64,000 bases of DNA, from assembly GCA_945859605.1 (NCBI GenBank), contig OX243822.1, positions 19,768,399-19,832,398 on the forward strand, in the 5' to 3' direction. A program made the translations under genes and the position numbers. Below the pieces are notes generated by a model, which saw only the letters and a program-made list of their open reading frames with translations, had not been told where the DNA came from and ran no database searches. Each line of letters opens with the position of its first letter. Within the stretch, counting starts at the first letter, position 1. Source of the stretch: Lumbricus rubellus (taxonomy: Eukaryota; Annelida; Clitellata; Crassiclitellata; Lumbricidae). Below, in pieces: positions 1-10,770 of the stretch.

Positions 1-320
1 ACGCTCGAAAAGATGTTTTAAACAAAATTTGAGGACTAAAAAAGGTGTCTTCAGAAATTTTGACTACTAAAAAAACCTGTCTGCATAAATTTTGGCAACT
101 ACAAAAATGTCTTCACAAATGTTGAAAACTAATGTAAGGTGCCATCAGAAATTTTGACAAAAAAAAGAAAAGTGTTCAGACATTTTGACACCTAAACAAT
201 GGTGTTTTCAGAAATTTTGATGACTAAACAAAGATGTCTCTAGACATTTTACCCTTTAAAAAGGTGTTTTCAGACTTTTTGACTACTTAAAAAGTCGTCA
301 GAAATTCTCCGGCGAAGAAA
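1..320. repeat. Degenerate tandem repeat, unit about 45-50 bp
   Basis: Successive units carry variants of 'tcagaaattttgac' followed by 'ctaaaaaa' and 'ggtgtc', six to seven times, heavily diverged. Similar 'gactaaaaaaggtcatcag' blocks occur inside the hAT-like elements at 20731-21937, 59793-60130 and 62294-62551, so this is probably the interior of such an element cut by the window edge. No gene is seen. Confidence 0.7.
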
Positions 321-535
321 CTTTAACGAAATCAAATCCTGGCCACGGCCTTGTAGGCTTGGGGAAGTTGTGCTGTTCTAAAAATTCCTTTGAAAAGCCG
401 CGCATTCTAATACTAGTAGTCGGCGACTCTGCAAAACGACTTCTTAATTGAAGTTTTCATGATTTTTATCGTTCATAAATAGCTGACAAAAAGAGCCTAA
501 AAAGGGTTCAAGTTGAGATCAACAGAGCTAAAAAT

Positions 536-724
536 GCGTTGGCGGCTGGGGCTCCGCCCCAGGCCCCGCTGGGGGAGCTCACGACGCTCCCCCAGACCCC
601 CTAGTCGCTATGGGCTTCGTGCCTTCGGCACTCGCAGCTTTGCGCCTTCGGCGCTTCGTACAAAATTTATAGTTGGGATTAGGGCTTCAGCCCCCCCAAA
701 CGTGAATTCCTGGCGCCGCCACTG
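536..724. mobile_element. GC-rich hairpin cluster and right end of a hAT-like element
   Basis: Five consecutive short perfect stem-loops lie at 547-561, 569-595 (10 bp stem), 619-631, 642-654 and 682-693. Two have the form GCC-TTC-GGC. The segment ends at 724 with 'ggcgccgccactg', the complement of a CAGTGGCGGC-type terminus typical of hAT elements. The matching left end was not identified, so the boundaries are tentative. It is followed by more of the degenerate array. Confidence 0.5.
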
Positions 725-1654
725 CATTTCTGAGGACCTTTTTAAAGTCATCCGACCAAAATTTGCTCCTGTTGCTTAAAAGAATTTATGATGACCCTTG
801 TTTTTAGTATTTTGCTCCGAAATCTTGTTAACTTACAATTTTTGGGATCCGTAGGCCTACGTAGGCTATTCACGACATTTTCGACTTTTTTCGCATCTTT
901 TGGGATTTTTACCTAAAAGAAGTCTATGTTTATGTGAAAAGTCAGAAAAACCGCCGTGAGAGAAAAGGCTAGATTTCGACCACAAAAAAACTAGAAACCT
1001 AGGCAAGACCGAGAGACCTAGACTAGATCTAGGACCTTCTAGGTTGAAGAAGCTATGAGTGTCATCTCGGTACAAAAATAATGGAAGGTGTGTAGGCTAT
1101 GTTTTCCGCATCACCTCACAAAGTAGCCTATGACGTTGTTCCGTGAGGTTGAAGGAATATTGATGTCGCTGCTTTCGTAGGCTACGTTCCAGCATTAGGC
1201 CCTATAAATATTAATAGTTTAGGCCTATAACTAATTATTTATGGTAGGCCTACCTAATAATAATAATAATAATAATAATAGTAGGCTATGTGATAGTAGG
1301 CTATGCTTGCAGTTTACATGCCTTTTCCCCCAAGAAACTCTTTGCGTTGACGTGCCGTAATTAACATGTAGCCTAACATGTGGGTTATTTAGAAGATTCA
1401 AATCTAAGTCTAGGTCTCTATGATCGATATAGGCCTAATTATGTATACTTGTATCATGCTATAATTGTTATATGGTGCCTTCGAATCAGCGTGGGCTGCG
1501 TAGCACCCTTTCACGCATGTAGAAGTTATATAACATTAGGCCTATCCCGTTCAATAATTCTTTGAAAAATGAGCAGGCCTGACGCCGCCTGAGGTCAAAC
1601 GGTCCCTATAGAAAACGGGCACATTTGTATTGTATTGCATCTAGGCCTATGCAT

Positions 1655-1712
1655 TTTTATAGCGCATCTCACATTGCACACCAATCAGAGGCGCTCCCAG
1701 CGTAGACAATTA
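1655..1712 (-). repeat. SINE 3'-domain fragment
   Basis: 'tttttatagcgcatctcac' followed by 'cagaggcgctccc' matches the 3' domain shared with copies at 2405, 29750, 36836, 43400 and 63735. The orientation is that of a minus-strand insertion. There is no tRNA-like head next to it. Confidence 0.5.
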
Positions 1713-2404
1713 CCCAAGTGAGAAAAAGTGGTTTCGAAACAACGAAAAGAATCACTTGGCCCACCAGTTTAAAAGGAGGAACGCGTCGAAGCAGAAAGTT
1801 GGTTCCACAGTTAGGCTACTGTAGGCCCACATGGCCAATGAGAGTAGGCTAAAGGTTCGCTTAATTTTTAGCCATGGTATGATGGCGGTCCTAGCTTGCG
1901 GGACGTCCGAGATCATACCAGGCAGAGGAGCGTAGGCCTAGCGGGAGAAAAGAAGTGGCCGAAGTCGCAAGCGAATATAATAGGCTATGGTCACATTTGC
2001 ATTTAGGATAAGTTTGCGCTTTGGTTGGCTCTCGATTCTATCATGGCCTTGAAGCAGATTACCGATGTAAATCTTAGGATAATTCGTGCGGTGTCAATGT
2101 CTCAAGTGAGTGGTAGGCCTAATGTTCCCACGAAGTTGAGGCTGAAACGTTTAAATGCAACCAGATTAAGATGTGATTTGCATAGATTTGCATAATTATC
2201 TGAGAAAGATCTCAAATCTGCGGACAAACAGCTCAACAGAAAGTTTTAGAGAGATATTGATCGCGACAACTGTAGCCTACACCATGTAGACCTAGCCTAC
2301 CTACTGACTAACGAACACGTACGGACGTTTGTTTGTTGAGTAGGCCTGATTGTCTGTCTGTCCGTCCGTCTATCTTTCTGTATGTATGTCTATCTGTCTG
2401 TAAC

Positions 2405-2462
2405 CAAATATTTATATAGCGTCACTCAAAGCAGAGGCGCTCCCGAGCTCTAGCCTCGAGCT
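2405..2462 (-). repeat. SINE 3'-domain fragment
   Basis: 'atttatatagcgtcactcaa' followed by 'agaggcgctcccgagc' is the same domain as at 1655. It is 5'-truncated or diverged beyond recognition further on. Confidence 0.5.
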
Positions 2463-4300
2463 AGTGTTTAAGGCACTGGCAGAACTGGTATAAGTGAAAG
2501 GAGAAGCCCTAATTAATGAATGGTCTCATTGGTCTGAGGCAGTCGACGGATGCCCCAAACAACTGAGAAGGCACGACGCTGACAGGTTGAGGTTCCACTT
2601 CCAACACAAGGGGTCAACAGCTCCCTCTAGGCCCTATTTGAAACAGAATGAACACCCCCTTATGCACACCTTAGGCTTATCCAGATGTCTGCCTATCTAT
2701 ATGTATAATAGGCCTATAATTATATGTGTAGGGCATAATAGGCCTATGCCTAGCATTCCTTGCATCTGCATGTACATGTACACTTGAATTAATAAACTAG
2801 TGATCATCGCAACAGATCGCTGTAGACATGCCTGAGCAAAATTGTAGACATAAACATGTCTGTAGGCTATTGAAATCATTAGTTATGATTTGAAAGGATG
2901 TGCATTGTGCACGCATCATGTTTCTAGTAGAGGCGTCAAACGCAGCCAACAGCAAAACGAGTGTGATGGGCCAACTAGGGTTAAGTGTATGATGATGGGC
3001 CAACTGCTACGAAGGTCAACCGTCAACCATATCCTACGAGCGCTCATGCGTATGTCAATAAAGTTATCGAGTGAGATTCTTCGCCAGCGGTTCCTCTTCT
3101 CAAAGTGACTGTGGCAAAACATTTCAGTAGGCTACAAACATTTCACTTGAGCATAACACACAATGATAGTAAGCTACTAGTCAAAGGCTCAAAGCATAAA
3201 GTAGCCTATATCTTTTCCAGCGCCATGTGTAGGCTAGCTACCAGGCAGCCTTAAAAGTCGAAGTTCTACAAGGCGGTATCATAATAACTGGGCTATTAGC
3301 CCTAACCAGTTTATTATTGTCGGATCTCTGTTTGATTCTGGTGCTTCCCGGGGAAGTTCCATATTACCTGGTAGGCTATTTAACAAATTAACAGTGCGTG
3401 GCTGGGTTCTGATTTGCAAGAAAGCCTTATGTGATTTAAACCGAATGAGCAAAAGTAAACGTAAAAATCACAGAAATAATCTCATGCGTTCTGGAAAGCT
3501 CCGTGCAGGAGCCGACCAGGTAGTAAAACAATTTCACCACAGAAAGCATTTAGGCCTCTAATTGAGCTTTGCTAACCGTAAGCCAACGGTGTAGGACCTG
3601 CAGGGCGCTAACTAACGCTCTTGCTAACTCACGCCTTGTCAGCCCTCAGAATAGCACAGCTAATTTATTCTTAGGCACTCTTGCACGTCCCTCTCTTTCA
3701 CCGCCCTCAGCGGGGGAGGTAGGTCAAACGCTGGGGTCACAAAGTAAACCTGCTGGGAGGGAGGGGAAGCCTAGTGAGAAAAAGCGAGGGGGTAAAAACA
3801 GCCAGGTAACGCGATCAGACGAAAGCCAAGCGAGTGCCGAGCCTGGCGACGCCGAGTTCGTTAGTATGCATAACGCGCCCGCTGGCGGCGGCGGCCACCC
3901 GGCCGGCAAGCCCACTACCAAAGCTATAAGACATTTCATGAGGCGATATCTGAGCGATATATGCGATGCGATATCTTAACTTTCTATATCGGACCTATAT
4001 CGCTTCGATATAGCTGACTGTAGGGTTTTTGCGTGTACCGATACCGGAGCGATATCGTATTTAATGTTCGCCATCTTGCAAGTGATTATCATAATATAGC
4101 CTATTATATATACGGTCTTTGTTCGTGAAATGCAAATGGTGGTGAGCGAGGTCGTTTTATCAAATATTATAGTGTATACTAGTGTAGTGTCAAATGTTGC
4201 AAAGTTAAGTTGTGTTGGACAATCATCGAAATTGTTTCTTTGCACCATATTGGATTGCTTTGTGAAGTTTTCATAATTAAAAGTAGGGTAAACGTGTATT

Positions 4301-4543
4301 TACCGGGTAAAAAGCGAGGAGCGGGTATAGCGGGCACGCCACGCGGGTGAAAAGCGGGTAATTACAGCGGAAATTACTACAGCTAGACGACACAAACCCT
4401 GACCCTAACCGATCCTCACGACGGGTACCCTGACCCTAACCGACCTTCACGAGGGTTACCCTGACTCTAACCGACCATCTCAAAGGGTAGCCCGCTGTAA
4501 TTATCCGCCTTTCACCCGTGGCGTACCCGCTTTTTACCCGGTA
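4301..4543. mobile_element. Palindromic foldback MITE with telomere-like core
   Basis: The ends 'taccgggtaaaaagc' (4301-4315) and 'gctttttacccggta' (4529-4543) are perfect complements. The complementarity extends inward to about 4374 and 4488, with extra bases on the left arm. Three 31 bp direct repeats lie between the arms. There is no coding potential, and the element is about 243 bp. Confidence 0.75.
4396..4488. repeat. 31 bp x 3 tandem repeat
   Basis: Three units (4396-4426, 4427-4457, 4458-4488) each start 'accctgaccctaaccga' or a close variant. Together they form the loop of the surrounding MITE. They contain CCCTAACC words but are not a telomeric array. Confidence 0.85.
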
Positions 4544-4599
4544 TACCTATTTTAAGCCTAGTTCGGCGATACTAGGGCCTACAAGTAATAACGTTCCGG

Positions 4600-4996
4600 G
4601 GTAATTGGCTAGTTTAGCGTCCCAAATTTGGCAGGTGTCAGCATGATATAATTTTCAACCTATATTCCGACTTCTTATTTGAAAATCAACATTTTCCTCA
4701 TGATAATCAGTCGTCCCGCTTCTTATTTTGATATCAACTTTTTCATTGGCATCCCGGTTCTATTTTAAAATCAGCATTTTCCATCAGTCATGCGCCATGT
4801 TTATCGTTTTAGCATATAATTTATAATCTCGCTTCTGTTTCGTTACCGATAATTTCATCCTTTATCCCACTTGTAGTTTAAGCATTGACAACTTTGTTTC
4901 TCATCCCGCTTCTGTTTAATTCTCATGTTTTAATCACTTATTCCACTTCTTGTCTTGTGCGTAAATAATTTGGGATGCTGAACTAGCCAATTACCA
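4600..4996. mobile_element. MITE with internal subrepeats
   Basis: Terminal inverted repeats run 'ggtaattggctagtttagcg' on the left and 'gctgaactagccaattacc' on the right. The flanks 'cgttccgg' and 'agttccgg' could be an imperfect 8 bp target-site duplication. The interior holds diverged units of about 45-50 bp containing 'atcccgcttctg'. Non-coding. Confidence 0.65.
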
Positions 4997-5736
4997 AGTT
5001 CCGGTATAATTATATGCAAATAAATTTTTATGTGGTGGAATATAATTCACATAGTTCCACGATTGGTATTCCGGCCATCTGAGGTATTTCGGTATTCCAT
5101 CAAAATGACAAAAAGTAGCGGTTAATTTTTCATTCCACTTACGTACCCTTTTATCACAACTGAAATACATTTTACACTACACTACAATACAGGTTTGACA
5201 AAGAGAAATTTGTAGCTGCATAACATATGATAACAGCAAGACTACAGTGACATAGTGAAATGTCGATAAACAGCAAAGAAGCACAAAGAAAGGTATATGT
5301 TTAATCAGTTATAACTGATATTTCATAATAACTAGCTATGCTATCATCTCCATCTCTTGTGGTTTTCCGGCAGCGTCAGAAATTGCACTTATGATTTTCA
5401 CTAATGCATTAATGTTTTGCAATTTGCTTCTTACTTGCACTATTCGTGAATCATTCAACGTTTTATTTTCATGACCTTGAAATTCTTGGAAGGGAATTAT
5501 ATGTCGTCGACAAAGCCCTTTGTTTTTAAATTAGGTAAATAATCCATTAGAAGATTAAATGCCTGGTTACATGCTGTATGCTGACATTTGGCAGGCTGCA
5601 TGCATGGGATTAAAAGTATTGTTCAGTTTTGTGGATGAATGTTTTCCACATTCATTAAATTTTTCGTCAGAATGTCATTTCAATTAAGTAAATTTCGAAG
5701 ATGAGAACATTTCAATTTGAATGTTCAATTTTGCAG

Positions 5737-6588
5737 CTTTTGAAGCGTGAGCATCAGCGCCTTTACAAACAACAGTATAGAGTGAGAAAGAAAGCCATTG
5801 ATCGAATTGAACGGGAACGCGCTCTGGGTCTAGCCACACTTCAAGCAGTGCCTATGGTTGCTGTCCCCGAAAACTTGCTTGATCAGCATGTGTACGATGT
5901 GGGTGCTGGAGTAAATGTGTTGAACGCACACATGGTCGGCGAAGGGAATGTAATGCAAGAAGTGCTTGAAGTGGAGGCCTCGGAGGATGTGATTGAAGAT
6001 GAGTTTGAATTTGGGGAACCACTTGAAGAAGGTGAGTTAGCACACAGTTGGCTTTCTGTTGGTGTGAATGCTGGAAGTGGTGATTTTGACACTGAGTACC
6101 ATACAGACAAAGAGTCAGACTCTGAGTCGGATAGGGAAGAAAGTCTGTCTCAGTTTCTCATAAACTGGAACTCTCGACACAATATCACCCGTGAAGCAAT
6201 GAAAGATCTGCTTGGTGGTCTGCGAGTTCACAATCATCCAGATCTCCCACTGGACCCTCGAACACTGCTGCGAACAAATCTCGCTTACAGTGTGGAGGAT
6301 AAATGTGGAGGAAGTTATGTGTACCTGTCCTTGGCTGTCCATTTCAACAACTTCTACAAGGATGTTGGCAAGGAGGCAACTCGTGCCAGTGGACCTAGAG
6401 GTGGTGCTGATGATGCTAGACGTGGGTGTGGTCGTCGACAACGTTCCGATGATGAGGACAAATCTGTCCTAACTGCAGAACCTCGTGGCGGTGATGCGAA
6501 TCCTGAACACCTCTTAGAATGTGGCGTCGAAGAGGGGCAAGAACCACAAACTCCTGTTTCTCATGAGCTTCAGTCGCAGGATTTGTAA
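5737..6588 (+). pseudogene. Transposase-like open frame in the 3.9-8.7 kb element
   Basis: The frame is open from before 5701 to the stop at 6588. The ATG at 5701 lies upstream of a good acceptor ('caattttgcag' ending 5736), so the conserved part probably starts as an exon at 5737. The protein begins with a basic stretch (LLKREHQRLYKQQYRVRKK), then an acidic linker, then a block with 'LLGGLRVHNHPDLPLDPRTL' and 'CGGSYVYLSL'. From memory this order resembles the N-terminal part of a transposase-associated family common in invertebrate genomes. The catalytic part was not found downstream. After about residue 220 the sequence becomes low-complexity and may run past a donor. It could be a domesticated fragment, but its position inside an inverted-repeat element favours transposon origin. 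Confidence 0.5.
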
Positions 6589-6599
6589 TTTTATACATG

Positions 6600-7180
6600 T
6601 AGCAGTGTGTCCATGGAACTTGCTACCACCATTTCTTTCATCGTTAATCATCTTCCGGCATTGTTCTATTGCGTTAAGAGTTCTTGTAACAAATTAGAAT
6701 TATTATGATTTCATAATTAAATGACTCCTTACAGTTGACCTGCACTAGGCACAATGCATAACATTGCACATGCATATGATCATTAACAAAGAATTTCATC
6801 TTAAGAGCATCTTCTTAATTAAATGTAAGAAAATTGTCATCACGTACGTGTTCCCATATGTTTTACTATTCAAAAGATTTAGCTTGAATTTGTCAGTGAA
6901 TTTCATATCTCATGGTCATGTTATTAATAATGAATTGTCGGATGATGATGATGATAACTTGAAGCGAGAGATACGAATCCTGTTAACGAGGAATAATATT
7001 CTCGCTAGATGATATTCCAAATGTTCTGTCTCAGTGATATATGTTATTTAAGGCATATATTGTATGTGTTTCTATGATTTATATATGCAATTTGGATTAA
7101 TTATTCTAACTCGTTATTGAACATTTAAAATATTTTTGGTCGTGATTGCTTTTTTAGCACTAAACAGATGTTAAGTGATC
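6600..7180. other. AT-rich non-coding stretch
   Basis: No gene or RNA feature is seen. It has a short (GAT)n run near 6940 and is otherwise unique-looking AT-rich sequence, probably interior or 3' sequence of the surrounding element. Confidence 0.4.
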
Positions 7181-7184
7181 TAGC

Positions 7185-7515
7185 CAAGCGGTTCTCAACC
7201 TTTCGAGACTCAAGGACCACTTACAAATTTTTTCTCTGGGCCAAGGACCACCGCAGTACTGCTGGCCTACATGTGACCCCATAAATTTCCAACATTTGCT
7301 ATAAGTGAATTAAATTTTGATTTTTTTCCTTAACTAAGTATAGGGTATTACAAATATTAATGTTGTCATGCAGCCATTAAAACAAAGAAATTTTCAAAAA
7401 TTGGAAAAATTTATCTGTTTTTGCTCTATAATTTTAAAAATATAAGTTTTAGGGTCTGCTCGCGGACCGCCAGCCAGATGGCTGTGGGCCGCGGACCACA
7501 GGTTGAGAGCCACTG
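7185..7515. mobile_element. hAT-type MITE, 331 bp
   Basis: The left end 'caagcggttctcaacc' and right end 'ggttgagagccactg' are the CAG(T/C)GGTTCTCAACC inverted termini characteristic of many non-autonomous hAT elements. The flanks 'gatctagc' and 'atctatac' suggest a decayed 8 bp target-site duplication. Internal 'aaggaccac' and 'gcggaccac' words are also typical. Confidence 0.8.
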
Positions 7516-8255
7516 ATCTATACTTTGACCAGCTTATTGCTCATTAAATATAATTAAGGGGCTGTTCGTTTATTGCATTGGCCTGGCCGATATGATTTCA
7601 TACTGACCTGGCTGCCTAATGTGAGTTCGGTCAATATGAAACGAACACTAAAACACTAACAAGCCCTTCTATAGTTTCAACGGCAGATGGCGTGCTAGTC
7701 GTAACAATTTCAGTCGTCAATATGCTATTTGTGATGTACACATACAACTGTAGTCTGCTGTTTACTGCACTTCTTTTATCACTTATTGACATGCTGACTA
7801 TATATATATATAGCTTAATACATGTCTATGTTCTAGGCAAATTAGACATTTTGTTGTTATTTGTAGTTAATTCTGAGCATGCTCTGTAGCCTTCTAATTT
7901 CTCATTCGTCCTCGCCAGCCGCACCGTGCACGTTACTTCTGCAGGCTGCGGGTACTCGAGATCGCCACTCTTCTCCAGGGATGCATGTGCGCTGTGCAGC
8001 TGTAGGCCCGTATAGATCACTGCAGCGTTTGTCGTTATCGGAACGATATCGTTTCGATATAGCGCCAACTATAACCTTTAACGAAATCGGATCTTATATT
8101 CTAGGTCATATACTGTATGTGCCACGTACGTGCAATGTTTGTCAGCACGCATCGTATGGGAGAAGCAGCGTAATTAGGTAGATTGAACAGGCACCAGCTG
8201 CGGCGGGCCCTCCAGGCGTGCGCTGTAGGCCTACGTGCAGCCGTGGGCCAGCATA

Positions 8256-8523
8256 TAGGTCACTGCGTTTGTCGTTATCGGACCGATATCGCATGCTATA
8301 TAGCACATATATCGGTTCGATATAGGTCACTGCGTTTGTCTTTATCGGACCGATATCGCATGCTATATAGCACATATATCGGTTCGATATAGGTCAATGC
8401 GTTTGTCTTTATCGGACCGATATCGCATGCTATATAGCACATATATCGGTTCGATATAGGTCACTGCGTTTGTCATTATCGGACCGATATCGCATGCTAT
8501 ATAGCACATATATCGGTTCGATA
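8256..8523. repeat. 67 bp x 4 tandem repeat with GATATCG palindromes
   Basis: Four near-identical 67 bp units start 'taggtcactgcgtttgtc' at 8256, 8323, 8390 and 8457. Each contains 'atcggaccgatatcg', then 'tatatagcac' and 'tatcggttcgata'. A related single unit lies at about 8010-8070. The array sits just inside the right end of the 3.9-8.7 kb candidate, as subterminal repeats of a DNA transposon would. Confidence 0.9.
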
Positions 8524-9033
8524 TAGCGCCAGCTATACTAGATCGATTTCCGATATCGGACGTCGGACAAAGCTATAGCCTCCCGATATCGGGTTAGTAT
8601 AGTCGTTGCGATATAGCTGCGATATAGTGCTATCGCATCGAGATATCGCAGCTATATCGCTCCTATAAAGGTTTTGCCGGCCGGGGGGGCGAATCTACAA
8701 CAGTGACTGCCGTCAATCAAAGTAACCACAAAAACGCCCGGTAAAGATCGTCTGCAGCATGCAAACGAAGTCAGCCGTGCAACAGCAGACGATCAAACGT
8801 GAGCTGACGAACTTCTAGCCCTGAAGCAGGTCAACTTTGACGAATTAGAGAACGGTAGCCTAGCTAGCGAAAACGCGGCGTATTAAATTTTACCCTTCCC
8901 GGTTGCCATATTTAATACCGTTTTCAGCTGTTAAGTCTTCTTTCTGTTGGGGGTCCGAACGGTTGTTATAAGTTATACGCCTCAAAAGACGTGTGCTCAG
9001 CCAGCGGGCGAAGAGGCAGCCTGCGGAACAGCT

Positions 9034-9265
9034 GACGAAGAAATACTGAATGTCTGACGAAGAAACACGGAACGTCTGACGAAGAAACACGGAACGATTG
9101 ATGAAGAAACACGAAACGATTGATGAAGAAACACGGAACGATTGATGAAGAAACACGGAACGTCTGACGAAGAAACACGGAACGATTGATTAAGAAACAC
9201 GGAACGACTGACGAAAAACACGGAACGTCTGACGAAGAAACACGGAACGACTGACGAAGAATTGG
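9034..9265. repeat. 22 bp minisatellite, about 10 units
   Basis: Units are variants of 'ctgacgaagaaacacggaa' and 'ttgatgaagaaacacggaa'. Because 22 is not a multiple of three, a 66 bp superperiod keeps several minus-strand frames open. These frames are artefacts of the repeat, not genes. Confidence 0.9.
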
Positions 9266-9666
9266 CCAGAAGGAAGCAAGCGAAACGAAACTGACGATTG
9301 GCCGTTCTGTAACAACCTAGGCCTGCTGCAGTTGGTCTACCGTGGTTGGTGTGTTTACGACCAACACAACACAGCAGTCATGTTTAATATCGTACGCAGC
9401 TGATTTACTGGTCATAAACAAAGCTGAATGGACGTTTAGCCGTCAGTCTGTATTCTGAACGCACGGACGGTTCTATTCAACAGCAGACTGTTAATTACGA
9501 ATCGAAATGAAATGCGCTTCGACACGTCGTTGCATTCTGGTTGGCATACACGTGGTAAGCAAGCATAACGAAGTCAATGTTTATAATAATTATAGTAGCC
9601 TTGTATAGTATGGTAGGCTACCGTAGTCATCAGTGATAAATATAGAGATAATCAGTGCCTGCTGCA

Positions 9667-9762
9667 GAACTCTGGCACTGGTTGCACTCTGCCAGTGCCA
9701 GTCCCAAGCCGGGATAAAGGAGAGGGCGCAACTAATCATCGTTGATATGGAAGTGTCGTTAA
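9667..9762 (-). repeat. Short retroposon family A, left part (split by piggyBac)
   Basis: It matches the same family at 20548-20655, 22420-22585, 48817-48926 and 62195-62293, with hallmark 'ctctgccagtgccagtccc' then 'ggataaagga'. The copy resumes after the piggyBac element as 'ttaaacagtaacaag' (10771-10785), showing that piggyBac inserted into it. The orientation is opposite to the copy at 48817. Confidence 0.75.
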
Positions 9763-10770
9763 CCCTCAGATTACCAGAATTGTTTTGATACACTGAGTAC
9801 CAGTGGGGTCAAAAATGACCCCAACACAATTTTTTCAATAAATGTTTTGTGTTTTGCTTTTTTATTAATTGCCAAAAAACAAATAGTAGTAAAGGAATTG
9901 GAACATGTTTAGGCTGTTGAAATTAATTAAATTTTTCATAGTTATAGGTATGTTTTAGTGTTCAAAGTGTTCGAGTGTTCAATGTTGAAAACTAACATAG
10001 AAAATATCCTGTCATTGCAGCTACAGTTTGCAGTTCATGCATGTATACTGGGCATGTTCCTTGCACACGTTGCATGTGCAGGCTGCACAGATTCTGGCCT
10101 TTTTATCCTTTCCCCTTGGACAAATGGAACATCGTGCACGTTTCTTCGACAGGGTTGGAGGCGACATCTTGATCGGCCGTTGTACTGCATCACCATTGCT
10201 GTTCCCTTCCGAGCTGCAGGAGAAAGACTTGTCTTCTGTGCGTTGTCTGCGCATGCCACTCCTTTCCGTTCTTTCGAATATTGCCCAGAAGAGTCATTTG
10301 TTTCTCAGAGAGTTTTTGAGCAAGTCTGAAACTTGTGAAGAGGTTTCTGTGGTGACATGTCGTCCAGAACCAGCCATATTTCGTGTTGGGTCGAGCACAA
10401 CAGGGTCTCCTTGGTTCCGTTCCATTTCCTGGCCTATACTGTATATAAATTGGTATCTAATACAGATTTTCTTCAGATAATACTATAGAAATGATTTATA
10501 GATTATAATTATGAATTATTTCAAAGAATACCATTGAAAGTATTCAAAAAAGATATTGGGGTCAAAAATGACCCCACTGGTACTCAATGCTATAAAAGAT
10601 TGCCAGCGCCCTCTGGTGATAAAAAAGGGAAATATTAATTGATATTTCGATAGAGACTAGGTACATCTTGAAAGTCACAAATTTTAAGTAAATTTGCACG
10701 AACAGATTTTGCGCAGTGAACAGTCAAAGTTGGCTTGGGGTCATTTTTGACCCCACTGGTAGTCGCAGGG
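9763..10770 (-). mobile_element. Internally deleted piggyBac element, 1008 bp
   Basis: It is flanked by TTAA on both sides (9759-9762 and 10771-10774), with ends CCCT...AGGG, the diagnostic piggyBac arrangement. The subterminal sequence 'accagtggggtcaaaaatga' is inverted between the ends. An 18 nt palindrome, GGGGTCAAAAATGACCCC or its complement, occurs three times (about 9808, 10559, 10738). The minus-strand interior keeps only the C-terminal part of a transposase. The catalytic DDE domain is absent, so the element is non-autonomous. Confidence 0.85.
10021..10335 (-). pseudogene. piggyBac transposase C-terminal remnant (cysteine-rich domain)
   Basis: The minus-strand frame 10254-10021 encodes a cysteine-rich segment with RCSICPRG, then ICAACTCNVC and CMNC. 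The CxxC...CxxC...CxxxC spacing is that of the zinc-binding domain at the C-terminus of piggyBac transposases. Just upstream, out of frame, is 'TLLGNIRKNGKE', resembling the conserved GTxRxNK motif that precedes this domain. The DDD catalytic core is missing and at least one frameshift and one stop separate the pieces, so it is non-functional. In the family this domain binds DNA at the transposon ends. Confidence 0.7.

Larger units (their letters stand above)
840..3560. other. Non-coding region rich in TAGGCCTA/TAGGCTA words
   Basis: No supported gene is visible; the open frames are short and lack codon bias. The stretch has roughly 25 copies of TAGGCCTA, TAGGCTA or TAGCCTA, plus a small (TAA)n run near 1257-1280. 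Two SINE 3' ends are annotated separately. Confidence 0.6.
3890..8700 (+). mobile_element. Composite 4.8 kb DNA-transposon candidate with GATATCG-rich ends
   Basis: The ends form an imperfect inverted repeat: 'cccggccggcaa' on the left (about 3898-3909) and 'ttgccggccggg' on the right (about 8675-8690). On both sides these are followed inward by clusters of 'gcgatatc/gatatagc' words (3935-4020 and 8030-8665). Between them lie a transposase-like frame (5737-6588), two foldback MITEs and a hAT MITE, so the element looks old and filled with later insertions. No clear target-site duplication was found. The superfamily is not assigned. Confidence 0.4.

Noticed and set aside
3569..3979. 136-codon + frame before the GATATCG element
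   Set aside because: Low-complexity protein running into the transposon end; no recognised domain and no splice support.
3976..4248. 90-codon minus-strand frame
   Set aside because: Lies in the GATATCG-rich transposon end; no motif and no codon bias.
8890..9221. Overlapping minus-strand frames rich in VSSS and FFV blocks
   Set aside because: Product of the 22 bp minisatellite (66 bp superperiod); no start context or codon bias.
8256..9265. CRISPR-like arrays
   Set aside because: Repeats are contiguous without unique spacers and the genome is eukaryotic; they are tandem repeats.
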